Shown: one piece after another, positions 36,801 through 46,678 of the stretch
How positions within the stretch are numbered: position 1 is the first letter of the stretch
Layout: each line of letters begins with the position of its first letter
Source of the DNA: Metridium senile
Taxonomy: Eukaryota; Cnidaria; Anthozoa; Actiniaria; Metridiidae
Assembly (NCBI GenBank): GCA_949775045.1
Contig: OX459105.1
Coordinates: 15,152,227-15,216,226, forward strand
Length of the DNA: 64,000 nucleotides
Direction: 5' to 3'
The notes under the pieces: generated by a model
Told to the model about the DNA's origin: nothing
Database searches by the model: none
The model's input: only the letters and a program-made list of their open reading frames with translations
Position numbers and translations under genes: made by a program

Positions 36801-39800
36801 TTATTACTTTTCCTATCATTATTTTCCATATTGTTATTATTATCATTTATATTTCCTATTCATTTACTTTATTTTTTCCATATTAATCATAAGAGCATTG
36901 ACATTGTTTGTGGTGGGATAAGAATGAAATTATTATTACTATTATTATCAATAACTTTCTATTCTTTTATTACTAAGTGAACATCTGACATATTTCAATT
37001 CATCCATTCAGTCTTTCATTCAACTATTCAGTTTTTTCCCCATTCTTTTATAATGGTCACCATTCTTTTAAGAAGATCTATTCAATTTATTATTGTTATT
37101 CTTTACTATGTTAACTTACAAACCTTAGCACTTCTTAAGAACACTCCAGCTCCCTTGTTCTCTGGGAACTTGACTCCAGTACCACTAGAATCAGACTACA
37201 AAGACACCATACAGTTAATACACTACCATTGGAATCAAAGATATTTTGTACAAGAACCAAACCTTTTGTCCTTCAGGGATATCTCCTTTTTTCTTTGGCA
37301 GTTTCTTCTTGAGCGGCTTTTTATCTCGTCTGAAGAATAAAGTTAATGAATGTTATAATTAATAAATAAAGGACTTTGTCCGCCATTGTCTTTGTAATTT
37401 CATGATCAATTTGTAATGATTATGTAATGATTATACATAAATAAACTATCTATCTATCTATATCACATGCTATCAAGGATAACACTTTGAGAAGAACTCA
37501 AAACTGGAGTATTGGCCAAACATTCAGGGTTTTTAATTATTTATAAGTGTTTTTTAAAGCACAGATGATCATGCATTAGTGGTAAATGTATTAAGAACTA
37601 TATATCTATCAATGACAAAATAATGGATTTGACATACTTTTGTCTATATTCAGCACTGTTGTCAGCTGCAGTAATCAGCTTTTGAATGTCTTGTTGTTTC
37701 TTTTCTCGTTCCTTCTTGCGCATTTCAATCTTACGGAGTTCTGCCATTAACATTTCTTCTTCTTGGACCTAAAATATAACATTCACTATCAAATAATGCA
37801 CAAAATTCAAATTTCAAATAATGTACAAAAATGTCATAACTGTTGAAGCTAAAATCTTGGACCAAAATTGCTGACAATTTGTATACAAGTTATAATTATT
37901 TGCATTGAACTAAAAAGAGGTGCCCTTATGCCCCCTCCCATTCTCCTGGCCGATGTTGATATGGTTGGGTTTGTTCTTCAATGCTTCAAACATCATGCAA
38001 CATTGATTCAGGGGGATGGGGGGGGGGGGGAGATTTTATAGACCAAACTACGTTTTTGTGCAGTTTTAACTCAAAAATCACATTTTGTCAACATTTTTGT
38101 CCAAGATTGTAGACTTGCACATCAGAGAAAGAGCTGGACAGACAGACAGTTGTGACAGACAGACAAAGTTGTGACTAGTACAAACCTCATCTTGTGTTCT
38201 GTTGTATAGCTTTAATAATTGGTTCTTTCTTTCTGTTTCATGATGTGCATCAAATGGTGGTGGTAAGTTGGCTGGTTCTTGGCCTGTTGGGCATCTTGCC
38301 TTTCAAAATAAACCAAAAGCATTACCATTACACTAAAACAATGAACAAAATGGCTTTCTTTTTACACTATTTTCTCACCTTAAGCAGTCTTGTAACACAG
38401 CTGTAATATTTTTCTTTAAGTTCTTCAATTGCTCTGGGCTTTTTGACATAAAAAGAAACAATTTTATGATCATGATTGTTAGCTAGTTATGGACAATAAA
38501 CTTAAGAAAAACAGAAGACAAAATAAACAAAACAATTTGAAAAACAACAAACAAACAAACAAACAATCAATCATTCAAACAGACAAACAAACAAACAAAC
38601 AGACAAACAAGCAGACAAACAAACAAACAAACATACAAACAAACAAACAAAAAACAAAAACAAAAATAGACAAACAAACAAACAAACATGCAGACAATAA
38701 AAAACAATCAATCATTCAAACAGACAAACAAACAAGCAAACAGACAAACAAACTAACAACAAATAAACAAACAAACAAACAAACAACAAATAAACAAATT
38801 AGACAAACAAACAGACAGACTGACAGGCAGACAGACAGACAGACAGACAAACAAGCAGAGGAATAAAAACCCAAACAAACAGATAAACAATTAATCAAAC
38901 AAATGTACAGACAGGTAGACAATCAAACAAACAAACAAACAGACAGACAGACAAAGAGCTAGAAACAAAAACAAACAAAGAATCTTTACCTGGTATTTAT
39001 TTCTGTCAAATTTATCATGGATTACGATGAACCGCAGATCATACATTCTGGAATATACAGACGTAAACAATTATAAAAGATTAATTAAAAACATATTATT
39101 TATCATTAACATTGAAAACTGCGGTTTTCAAATTTCTGCACACTTAGATATTCCAATGGTTAGTTGTAAAATACATTTTTGTCTGAAGTCAATCAAAAAA
39201 CATAAAAAGTGCTGATTAACTTGCAGCAGCCAAAAGGGTATTTCATGACTAGTCTTTGAAATGTCTGTGTTTGCAGAAAAAGTGCACTATATTTATATAT
39301 TCCATATCACCAATTTCAAAATAAAATTGGATTTGAGTCAAGTTACCTGCACAATTCAAATAGGTGGTTGGTTTCTTCTTTGGTCCATGATGTGCCATCA
39401 TTGAGGTACATCTATATTGCAGAACAATATAAATCATTATGAATAAATTATAACATTTTACAATTATAATTCAGGACTTCAACATAGGAGAGTCAATGTT
39501 AGTACAGTGGTATAAAGCGGTTACCCTCGGGACTTTCCAAAGTGGCTGCTTAATAGAGGTTGGCCGCTGGATAGAGGTATAGAATAGGTATAGGAATAGA
39601 TTTGGGACTTTTTATTGTGTTGCCTAATAGAGGGTGACTGCTTAATGAGTGACCGCTTAATAGAGTTACCACTGTATATAAAGTTGTGGAGCTAGTAACA
39701 TGTTATTGCCATAAACATAGTATAGTATTTTTTATTCTTGTACAATGTCATACCTGATATTCTTCGTCAGTGTATGTAGGAACATCAACTTTCTATTATT

Positions 39801-41573
39801 CAAAAACAAAATTTATTTATTTATCAACATACTGCCAGTGATTATTACCTATACCATCGGAACACTTTTGGATTAATGCATCATCATCATCATGCATCAT
39901 CATTGTCAGTAATCATCATCACTATCACCATCAGCATTATCATTGTAATCATCATCATTATCACTATTGTCAGTACTAGTACTTAGTAATCATCATCACT
40001 ATCATTTGTAATCATCATCATTATTATCATCACTAGATTCAGTAGCATAATTTCCATCATCATTACCATTATTATCATATCACCATCATTATTACAACTA
40101 TCATCATGAGCATCATGATTTCCATCATCATTACCATTATTATCACCATCACTATTACCACTATCATCATGATTTCCATCATCATAATCATCATTACCAT
40201 TATTATCACCATCATTATAACTATCATCATCAGCATCATGATTTACATCATTACCATTATTATTATTATCACCATCACTATTACCACTATCATCATGAGC
40301 ATCATGATTTCCATCATCATAATCATCATTACCATTATTATCACCGTCACTATCATCATCAGCATCATGATTTCCATCATCATTACCATTATTATCACCA
40401 TCACCATCATGATCAGCATCAACATTTCAATTATCACTATCATCATTACTATTATCATCACCATCATTATTACCACTATAATTATCATCATCATGATTTC
40501 TGTCATCACCATCATAATCATCTTAACATCATCACCCTTATCATAATCATCATGGTTATCACCATCTACACCACCATCACCTTATTAAATCTTGCAAAGG
40601 GATATTCCTTATCAACATCAGCAGTTCTTCTCCAGTGGTACAAAGTCGCCTTATCGGTTCGTGCTGGGTTAACAAAGGGAACCCATTTCCATGATCTGAC
40701 ATGTTTTCTGCCTAACTTAGCCTTCATTTGTTTGTAGCCCTGAGTTGTGTCAGATGGAGCCATGGGCGGTGAATCCCTACACACAAAAATAAAAACTAAT
40801 GAAGAAATAGGAAACAATGCAGTGTGCACTATCAAGTGAAAGAACATACTGGACTTTTAATTAAGAAAACAAGAGTAGTGTTAGGAGAAGCCTGATGCAT
40901 AACACACACAAGTCATCAAGTGAGTTAATTGACCCAAAGAGCTGCATGCCATATGCTGTATACATCTTGCATCTAAGTCATGGGTCATGATATCTCCGGC
41001 CTCCTAAGGATGCAAAGAATAACGAAAACAGCAATGGTCCTAACAAAGAACCCTGTGGAACTTCATAAGATAGATGTCTGTCAGAAGATTAAGAATCCCT
41101 AATGATGACTTGGTGAGTGCTGTATATACCATTTCAACAATTGCTTTTAATGTTCAATGTCCCGTTAAAAAATATAGCAAACACTTGAATAAAGGGATCC
41201 CCTCCCCCTAAACACACCCTGGAGTAAAACCAATGAAGTAACTTCTGCAACATCAGTATGAGAGACTATAATTTTTCCAGTTTGACAAGATTGGTTTGTA
41301 ACTGTTGCATTATTATTGTCATTACCTACTATCTGTGTAGAGTAGTGCAAAAAGCTCCCGGTGCATTCCTTCTGGTCTTTTTAATGGGATATCTGACACT
41401 CTTTTAGATTTCTTGAGCTACACAGTAACAAAAATATATAATAATTACAGTTAACTGAGCAACACAAATCAGTGAATTTTGAAAATTACCTTCATTCCAG
41501 AAACAATCGCTTCTTTAGTTGGCGGCAGATTGCTCGGCTGTTCAAGCTCTAAAATGTCTCGAATATCACTCAT
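33873..41573 (-). CDS. DMAP1: DNA methyltransferase 1-associated protein 1 (NuA4/SRCAP subunit), complete, 461 aa
   Basis: Seventeen exons in transcript order: 41490-41573, 41326-41417, 40581-40776, 39754-39792, 39347-39411, 38990-39047, 38379-38438, 38186-38299, 37638-37768, 37263-37329, 37124-37195, 36448-36520, 35871-35994, 35539-35591, 34617-34648, 34463-34516, 33873-33944. DMAP1 (yeast Swc4) is a subunit of the TIP60/NuA4 acetyltransferase and SRCAP remodelling complexes in the nucleus. Diagnostic segments are 'PLKRPEGMHRELFALLY', 'WVPFVNPARTDKATLYHWRR', the SANT/Myb region at about 138-200 ('SWTKEETNHLFELC', 'MYDLRFIVIHDKFDR'), 'QDIQKLITAADNSAEYR', 'EHICQQFNELRNEMILLYEL', and a basic C-terminus (RKRR...KKTKRF). 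Human DMAP1 is 467 aa. The last three exons are short and less conserved but fit in frame. Start at 41573 opens MSDIRDILEL as expected. Confidence 0.94.
33995..34335. repeat. GATGAT/ATAATA microsatellite
   Basis: Imperfect trinucleotide run in the last DMAP1 intron. Confidence 0.88.
34341..34400. mobile_element. 60-bp near-perfect palindrome
   Basis: The arms AACCTCGTTCCCAGGGCCCT and AGGGCCCTGGGAACGAGGTT continue to 26 bp each, with an 8-base loop. It is probably the two ends of a minimal MITE, inserted in microsatellite DNA of the last DMAP1 intron. Confidence 0.8.
35012..35155. mobile_element. Hairpin MITE (family T)
   Basis: ATAGACTTCTCATGAAGCAG pairs with CTGCTTCGTGATTGAGGTCT; inner arms AAGCAAGCCTCACTTTGACT and AGTCAGACCGAGGCTTG. 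DMAP1 intron. Confidence 0.8.
35682..35857. mobile_element. MITE, family G, copy 1
   Basis: TAGACTGCGAGCAGTCCCTA and TAGGGACTGTTCGCAGTCTA are near-perfect inverted ends; inner GATTCCGAGGAAAACAAGAG. It ends about 13 bp from the donor of DMAP1 exon 13 (35871). Confidence 0.88.
36211..36377. mobile_element. Hairpin MITE, family F, copy 1
   Basis: AAGCCTGGTTCACACTAGTG, then ACATAAGCATAAGCAACATA; right end CACTGTGAACCAGGCTTA. DMAP1 intron. Copy 2 is at 50373. Confidence 0.88.
36590..36730. repeat. TTCA microsatellite
   Basis: Imperfect CATTCATTCATT units in a DMAP1 intron. Confidence 0.8.
37370..37461 (+). mobile_element. Retroposon 3' tail with (CTAT)n
   Basis: TGTAATGATTATGTAATGAT, then ATACATAAATAAACTATCTATCTA. 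This looks like a LINE or SINE 3' end with an AATAAA and tetranucleotide tail, in a DMAP1 intron. Confidence 0.5.
38535..38955. repeat. AAAC/AGAC microsatellite
   Basis: Long run of ACAAACAAAC with AGACAGAC stretches in a DMAP1 intron. Its Lys/Thr/Gln/Asn-rich frames are artefacts. Confidence 0.93.
39502..39676. mobile_element. MITE, family M, copy 1
   Basis: TACAGTGGTATAAAGCGG to TAGAGTTACCACTGTATA with internal GGCTGCTTAATAGAGGT and AGGTATAGAATAGGTATAGG. Copy 2 is at 58380. DMAP1 intron. Confidence 0.82.
39875..40570. repeat. ATC/ATT trinucleotide microsatellite (about 700 bp)
   Basis: Imperfect CATCATCAT/TTATCACCA with longer repeated units (CATGATTTCCATCATCATTA), immediately beside the donor of DMAP1 exon 3 (40581). 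Confidence 0.92.
40980..41080 (-). mobile_element. Reverse transcriptase relic (non-LTR retrotransposon palm motif)
   Basis: The minus strand translates to 'SYEVPQGSLLGPLLFSLFF', the conserved GVPQGSxLGPLLF segment of LINE reverse transcriptases, before running into a stop. The flanks have no longer open frame. It lies in DMAP1 intron 2. Confidence 0.7.
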
Positions 41574-42037
41574 TTTGGCTAAATTTATCCTATAGCGTAC
41601 TTAAACAGTATGTATTCTAAGTAGTGATGCTTTTAAATTATACAGTTCTCGTTGTTGTATGTGTTAAAACAACGAAATTTGTCTTCCAAGTTTGAAGCGA
41701 TTTCAAAGTCATTTAGCCGCCATTTTGTTCTGAGAGCGCTAATGCGCATGGCACTAGCCCTAGTCTTGCGCGTCTAAAACCACTGAAAGATAGAAAACGA
41801 AAAACAAAATCTGGCTAACGTTTATTTTTAAAAAGAAAATATTAAGAAATTCAGAAAGAAAAATAATTCACCGGTTTTATTAAACTTGTGAGAGAACTAC
41901 TGAAAAACAAGCGATTTTATAGAATCTTCAAGGCACAGGAAGCCCGCAAATTTAGAGAGCAAAGTTCAGGATTCCTGTTGTTCAACCTTGCCACATAACC
42001 GAGGCAGCCATTTCATTTTGTAAACCACCAAAGCAGT
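41574..42037. promoter_or_regulatory. Divergent promoter between DMAP1 and ALG2
   Basis: 464 bp between start codons. Contains AGCCGCCATTTTG (41714), a YY1-type site in reverse, and AATGCGCATGGC (41741), an NRF1-like half-palindrome. No TATA box is seen. Confidence 0.55.
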
Positions 42038-44497
42038 ATGGTAAAAGTTGTTTTTATCCATCCCGATCTAGGCATTGGGGGAGCAGAGAGGTTTGTTGTT
42101 GATGCAGCACTAGCGTTGAAGTCACACGGCCACGATATTCACTTCGTTACAGCCCATCACGACAAAGACCACTGCTTCAAAGAAACCAAAGATGGGACTC
42201 TGAAAGTGATTTCAGTCGGCGACTGGCTTCCAAGACAAACACTTGGACATTGCTACGCATTCTGGGCTTACTTACGAATGATTTATGCAGCTGTTTATCT
42301 CGTGTTCTTCTCTGGTTTAAAACCAAGTGTTATTATGTGCGACCAGATTTCTGCTTGTGTTCCTGTGTTGAAGCTAGGCTCTGCAAAAGTGTTGTTTTAT
42401 TGTCACTTTCCTGACTTACTGCTAACACAGAGGAAGAGCTTGCTTAAGAGATTGTACAGATGGCCGTTGGATTGGCTGGAGGAGATAACAACAGGTAGAT
42501 ATGATGATAAAGATGATGGTGGTGATGATGATGATGATGAAGATGGTGGCGATGATTATGATGAAGATGGTTGCGATGATGATAATCTGTTAATACATGA
42601 TGATGGTAGAGATATATGTTAATGGTGAATCTAATAATGGTAATGACGATGGTGCTGATTATACAGAATCAACAGGATGATGATAAATGTGGCATTTTGA
42701 TGATCATAATGATTTTGGTGACAAATACATAAGAAAGAAATTGCCAAAAGGAAGAACGTTATATTTAATAGAGACAGCAGTAGAATTCTACCTGTGAACT
42801 ACATCAACATAATTGGCCATTGACTTGAATTTACTATTCACACGCGCACATTGTAATTTGTTTCCTCGCGTTGTATGTGCGCGCTCTTAATTTTTTTTTT
42901 TTTACGACTTGTAACAATCTTTCATTCCTCTGAAGATGGCCGCGAAGGCCGAAAGCTTAGGAGTAGTTATTAAAAATTAAAAGTTTGAGGACCAACAACT
43001 ACTATAATTATGAATAAGAAAGATATTTGTAGGTTAGAATCATTGTTTGAATAATTGAGAGTCATCAACCTTCTGTACCATCCCTGAAGATGCATGGCGC
43101 TTAGCCCGAAACGTCGGAGTAAATAATCCAAAAACAAAGGTTGATGACTCTCAATTATTTAAAGAAAGACATTAATGACAATTACCAGTACTCATGGTGA
43201 TTATTTAATATGCTTACCTAATTTATAACTATTATGATGATAACAATATTGATAAAATAGTCTATGATACTATCATTATCATCATTATTCTGGTAACTAC
43301 TAAATAATGTAAAGGAAAACTTAAAAATAATCATTGGATGACTAAAACATTATATTTTTCTTAGGAATGGCTGATGTATTGCTTGTCAATAGTAAATTCA
43401 CAGCTGAAACATTCAAGAAAACATTCAACACCCTACAAGGCATTGAACCATCCGTTCTCTATCCATCCATTAATTTCAAATCATTTCATGTGCCGTTTGA
43501 TGAGGACGATATAAAAGAGCTAATACCTCCTCAAGCAAAGACTGTATTCTTATCAATCAATCGCTACGAAAGAAAGAAAAATCTGCCTCTTGCACTAGAA
43601 GCAATGGATTGGCTTAAAAATAAACTTTCTGAAGATGAATGGAAACAAACACATCTTATTGTTGCAGGTAAAACTATTGAAAATCAATAATTAAGGGACT
43701 GGTCATAAAGTATAGGGGGGGGGGGGGGGGGGGGTGGGCCAGAAAAAAAGGTGGGACCGTGGGCCATAATTTTTGAGCATGAAAAAAGGGGTGGGCCATG
43801 AAAAATTAAGCAATACACAGGGGTATTTTGGGGTAATTGTGGTGCATTGTATAGGGGTGGGCTACTTGTAACTATGCATAGACTAAAGGGTGGGCCAATA
43901 AAAGTCATTCCTTTGGAATTCTGAATTTTCCGGCCCACCCCCCCTATACTTTATGACCAGTCCCTAATTTAATTTATTAGTGTAAACTATACAGTCATGT
44001 ATTTCTATGTCTTGTTCCCAGGTGGTTACGATGAACGAGTGGTAGAAAACAAACAGCATTACCTAGAACTACAAGCTCTCTCGTCTCGCTACCAACTAAC
44101 AAACCATGTCACATTCATGCGATCTTTCTCAGACAGTCAAAAACTTGCTCTACTCAAACGCTGCAGTTGCCTGCTCTACACTCCAAGTCATGAACACTTT
44201 GGTTTAGTTCCTATAGAAGCAATGTACGCTGAAAGGTCTGTCATTGCCGTAAACAGCGGAGGACCACTAGAGACTGTAAAACATGGCGAAACTGGTTTCC
44301 TTTGCAACCCTGATGCAGAGTCATTTGCATTAGCGATGGAGAAGTTTGTGAAAGATGACAGCCTCAGTGAAAAGCTTGGAAAGGCTGGGAGACCTCATGT
44401 CATGAGCAAGTTTTCATTTGATGTTTTTGCACAGCAGCTTCATACTCTAGTATGTAGACTATTTCTGTCTTTATATGATGCTTATTCTGTAGATTAA
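42038..44497 (+). CDS. ALG2: Alpha-1,3/1,6-mannosyltransferase ALG2, complete, 411 aa
   Basis: Exons: 42038-42494, 43365-43667, 44022-44497. ALG2 adds the second and third mannoses to the dolichol-linked oligosaccharide on the cytosolic face of the endoplasmic reticulum (N-glycosylation). It is a GT4 glycosyltransferase. The N-terminal '[20 protein letters not shown]' (about residues 7-26) holds the donor-side loop, followed by '[20 protein letters not shown]'. The C-terminal half has '[17 protein letters not shown]', '[16 protein letters not shown]', '[14 protein letters not shown]', and the GT4 EX7E motif in '[17 protein letters not shown]' followed by 'NSGGPLET'. Human ALG2 is 416 aa, with the same order of segments. 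Two introns, both in phase 1. The start has no better upstream candidate in frame. The C-terminus ([13 protein letters not shown]) differs from vertebrates. Confidence 0.96.
42497..42610. repeat. GATGAT microsatellite
   Basis: GAT/GGT repeat directly after the donor of ALG2 exon 1. Confidence 0.88.
42927..42985 (+). ncRNA. Hammerhead-like hairpin (degenerate)
   Basis: CTGAAGA (42930), a stem II GGCC-GCGAA-GGCC, then GAAAGC (42951), followed by an A-rich segment. Same class as 22320 and 43050, within ALG2 intron 1. Confidence 0.45.
43050..43159 (+). ncRNA. Hammerhead-like motif enclosed by a 23-bp perfect inverted repeat
   Basis: The left arm at 43050-43072 and right arm at 43137-43159 are exact complements (AATAATTGAGAGTCATCAAC...). 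Inside lie CTGAAGA (43084), a GGC/GCC stem, and GAAACGTC (43108), then AAATAATCCAAAAA. ALG2 intron 1. Confidence 0.55.
43691..43970. mobile_element. MITE (family J) with G runs
   Basis: Inverted ends TTAAGGGACTGGTCATAAAG and CTTTATGACCAGTCCCTAAT, with about 18 G after the left end and repeated GGTGGGCC inside. It lies in ALG2 intron 2. Flanking TTA/TAA may be target-site duplication. Confidence 0.85.
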
Positions 44498-45286
44498 TAA
44501 TATTATAATTACAATATTTACATCATACATAAAAGTGCTAAAAATATTGTTTTATAAATGTTTAACAGATATACATTTTGCACTATAGAGTGCAAATAAT
44601 AAATAAGTGAAACAGTAGTAAATTCTAAATCAGGCTCTGATTGGCTGAGAAGAGTTCTCTAGAAGAGAAGAGAGAAGAGGAGAGCTAGGAACATCAAATT
44701 GTTTGATTTTAACTATTGAATATTTTATAAATTTTAAAGAAATAGAAAACTCGTCAGCAGTGCTTTATCGAGTTATAGAGCACCTGGTAATTTTAAGAAG
44801 ACTCGAGAAGCGCTGAGAGTATTTGTATTTCACAGATATATTGTTTGTACTCAATTTATCATCATCATATTTGGTGCATGATCGGTGTTGGAGCTTGACT
44901 GAGTCCTTTTTGTTTGTTTATTGTTAATTTGCACTCTACTATTAATTTGCATTATTTAGTACCTAATAAGTACAGACTGTGTTTAGTATAAGTACTCAAA
45001 TTTAGTTATCAATAGCCTTTGTATGCTTGTTGGTCTACATGGTTAAGAATTAACTCAAGCACGAACAACACAAGACTTAATACACTTATAGAAGTAGAGA
45101 ATATAGAAGTGATATAGATACCCACCATCTCATATAGCTTTGTTTTTGATTGATAGGTTGAAGACCCCACTAGACCCTCCCACAAATGGTTAGTTCTATT
45201 CCAAGTGTTAGTTATGATGTTGTTCATTGTTTCTTTAGTATTGTTTATTTATTCTAGTATATGAATTATGATTAAAATAGGTGAAG
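44498..45286. other. Intergenic stretch downstream of ALG2
   Basis: No gene seen. The AT-rich DNA has scattered GAGTGCAAATA and TTTGCACTCTA words (44588, 44931) that match the ends of the element at 45287, so it probably holds older copies of that family. Confidence 0.5.
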
Positions 45287-45754
45287 GATAGAGTGCAAAT
45301 AATATATTACCTGATGTGTGAAACAAATAGTACTAAAATAATAGAAACAAACTAGCGAATAAACTAGAGTGGTTTTCATTAACCCGTGAAACACACTTTA
45401 GCGTAATATGCTTTATTACACCTTAACTTTAACTTTGTGTTTTATAATCATTTGTTCAATAGCACTATTACACATTAATACACTTTATTACTCTTTCCCT
45501 ATTACACTTTGTTTCACGGGTTAATGAAAACCACTCTAGTATAAGCTGCATCAGTGTTTGATATAAACTATAGGTAATAGAATGAAATTTCTAACACCAT
45601 AAAAAAAAGTTGATTTAACTTTACTGACGTTTCGAACTTAAGCCCTTCATCTTGAAAAACAATAGTGCTAATTCAGCAAATGGAAAACAGTAAAATTATC
45701 ATAATATAGAACTAAATAGTATTACTTATTTCTCATAGGTATTTGCACTCTATC
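45287..45754. mobile_element. Composite MITE: host element with two nested insertions
   Basis: Outer ends GATAGAGTGCAAATA and TATTTGCACTCTATC are exact inverted repeats. Inside are a hairpin MITE K (45363-45540, 30-bp perfect ends beginning ACTAGAGTGGTTTTCATTAA) and a family I fragment (45541-45660). Confidence 0.72.
45541..45660. mobile_element. Dispersed repeat, family I, copy 2
   Basis: ATAAGCTGCATCAGTGTTTG, TAGAATGAAATTTCTAACAC, then TTACTGACGTTTCGAACTTA followed by AGCCCTTCATCTTG. The last part, read on the minus strand, has GATGAAGGGCTTAAGTTCGA then AACGTC, a hammerhead-like core. Confidence 0.65.
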
Positions 45755-46678
45755 AAATGAATGTTTTTATTAGGTAGAATTGTAACAAAATTGACATCAC
45801 AAGTTTTAACGTAATATTGAACATAAAGCAATATACTAGGCAACATTTGTCCTTTGTTGATGTATGATGAACTAAACTTTGAGTATTTTCCTTCTTCTGT
45901 GAAAGACAAATGTCTATTTAGTTTGTACTGGTTGATAAAGAACAACAGCAACAAACAAAATCAAGTCTATAACTAACTAGAGCAATGACACGATTACCTT
46001 GAAGTAGAATCAAATTGCTACTGTATAATAGTTCTTATATAGTGACTATAAGTCACTATCAAAGACAAGTAAAGTTGTAATAAGGTATCGTTTCCTTTTG
46101 TATTCAATGTTTCTGGTTGAGTGATACTGACTAATAATTGAAAATAAAAACCATTCTGTTAGTACCAGTAACCATTTTGGTTTTACTTCATGGTTTTAGA
46201 GTTTTCGCTCTATTACATTGGCTATTCTTTCACAGGCCAATGAAAATCATTCCAGGGTTTAGAAGAAAAAAAATGTGACAAACCCAAAAATAAAATATGT
46301 TGTGTTGTAATTATTAAATTTTAATCACTAAAATTAATCATTATCTTATACATAAAAAATAAAATTATACTAAAAGATTAAATTGTAGCATTTTCTTTGT
46401 CAAATAAATGATAAAATAAATAAATGAATTTACAATAATTTAAATATCTATATATTATTATTTACAATAATGTCTTGCATGTTGAAATATATCCTTGAGA
46501 ATCCAGAATTTCAAAAAGTAATGTTGTGTCATACAGCTTTGCTAAGTTCTCAAGGATGTTTTAAGCATAACTTTCACAGGGTTGGAGTTCCTGTGGAAGA
46601 GAGGGACTAGTTGATAGTTCTCTTGTTCCCAGTCTATCATCTTCTAGCTAACACAGGGTTCCCAACTTTGTAGCTGTT
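45755..46678. other. Intergenic stretch between ALG2 and PIF1
   Basis: No gene seen. A degenerate relative of MITE K is at about 46145-46260 (AAAACCATTCTG to CAATGAAAATCATTCCAGG). The rest is AT-rich and includes the expected PIF1 3' untranslated region. Confidence 0.5.
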
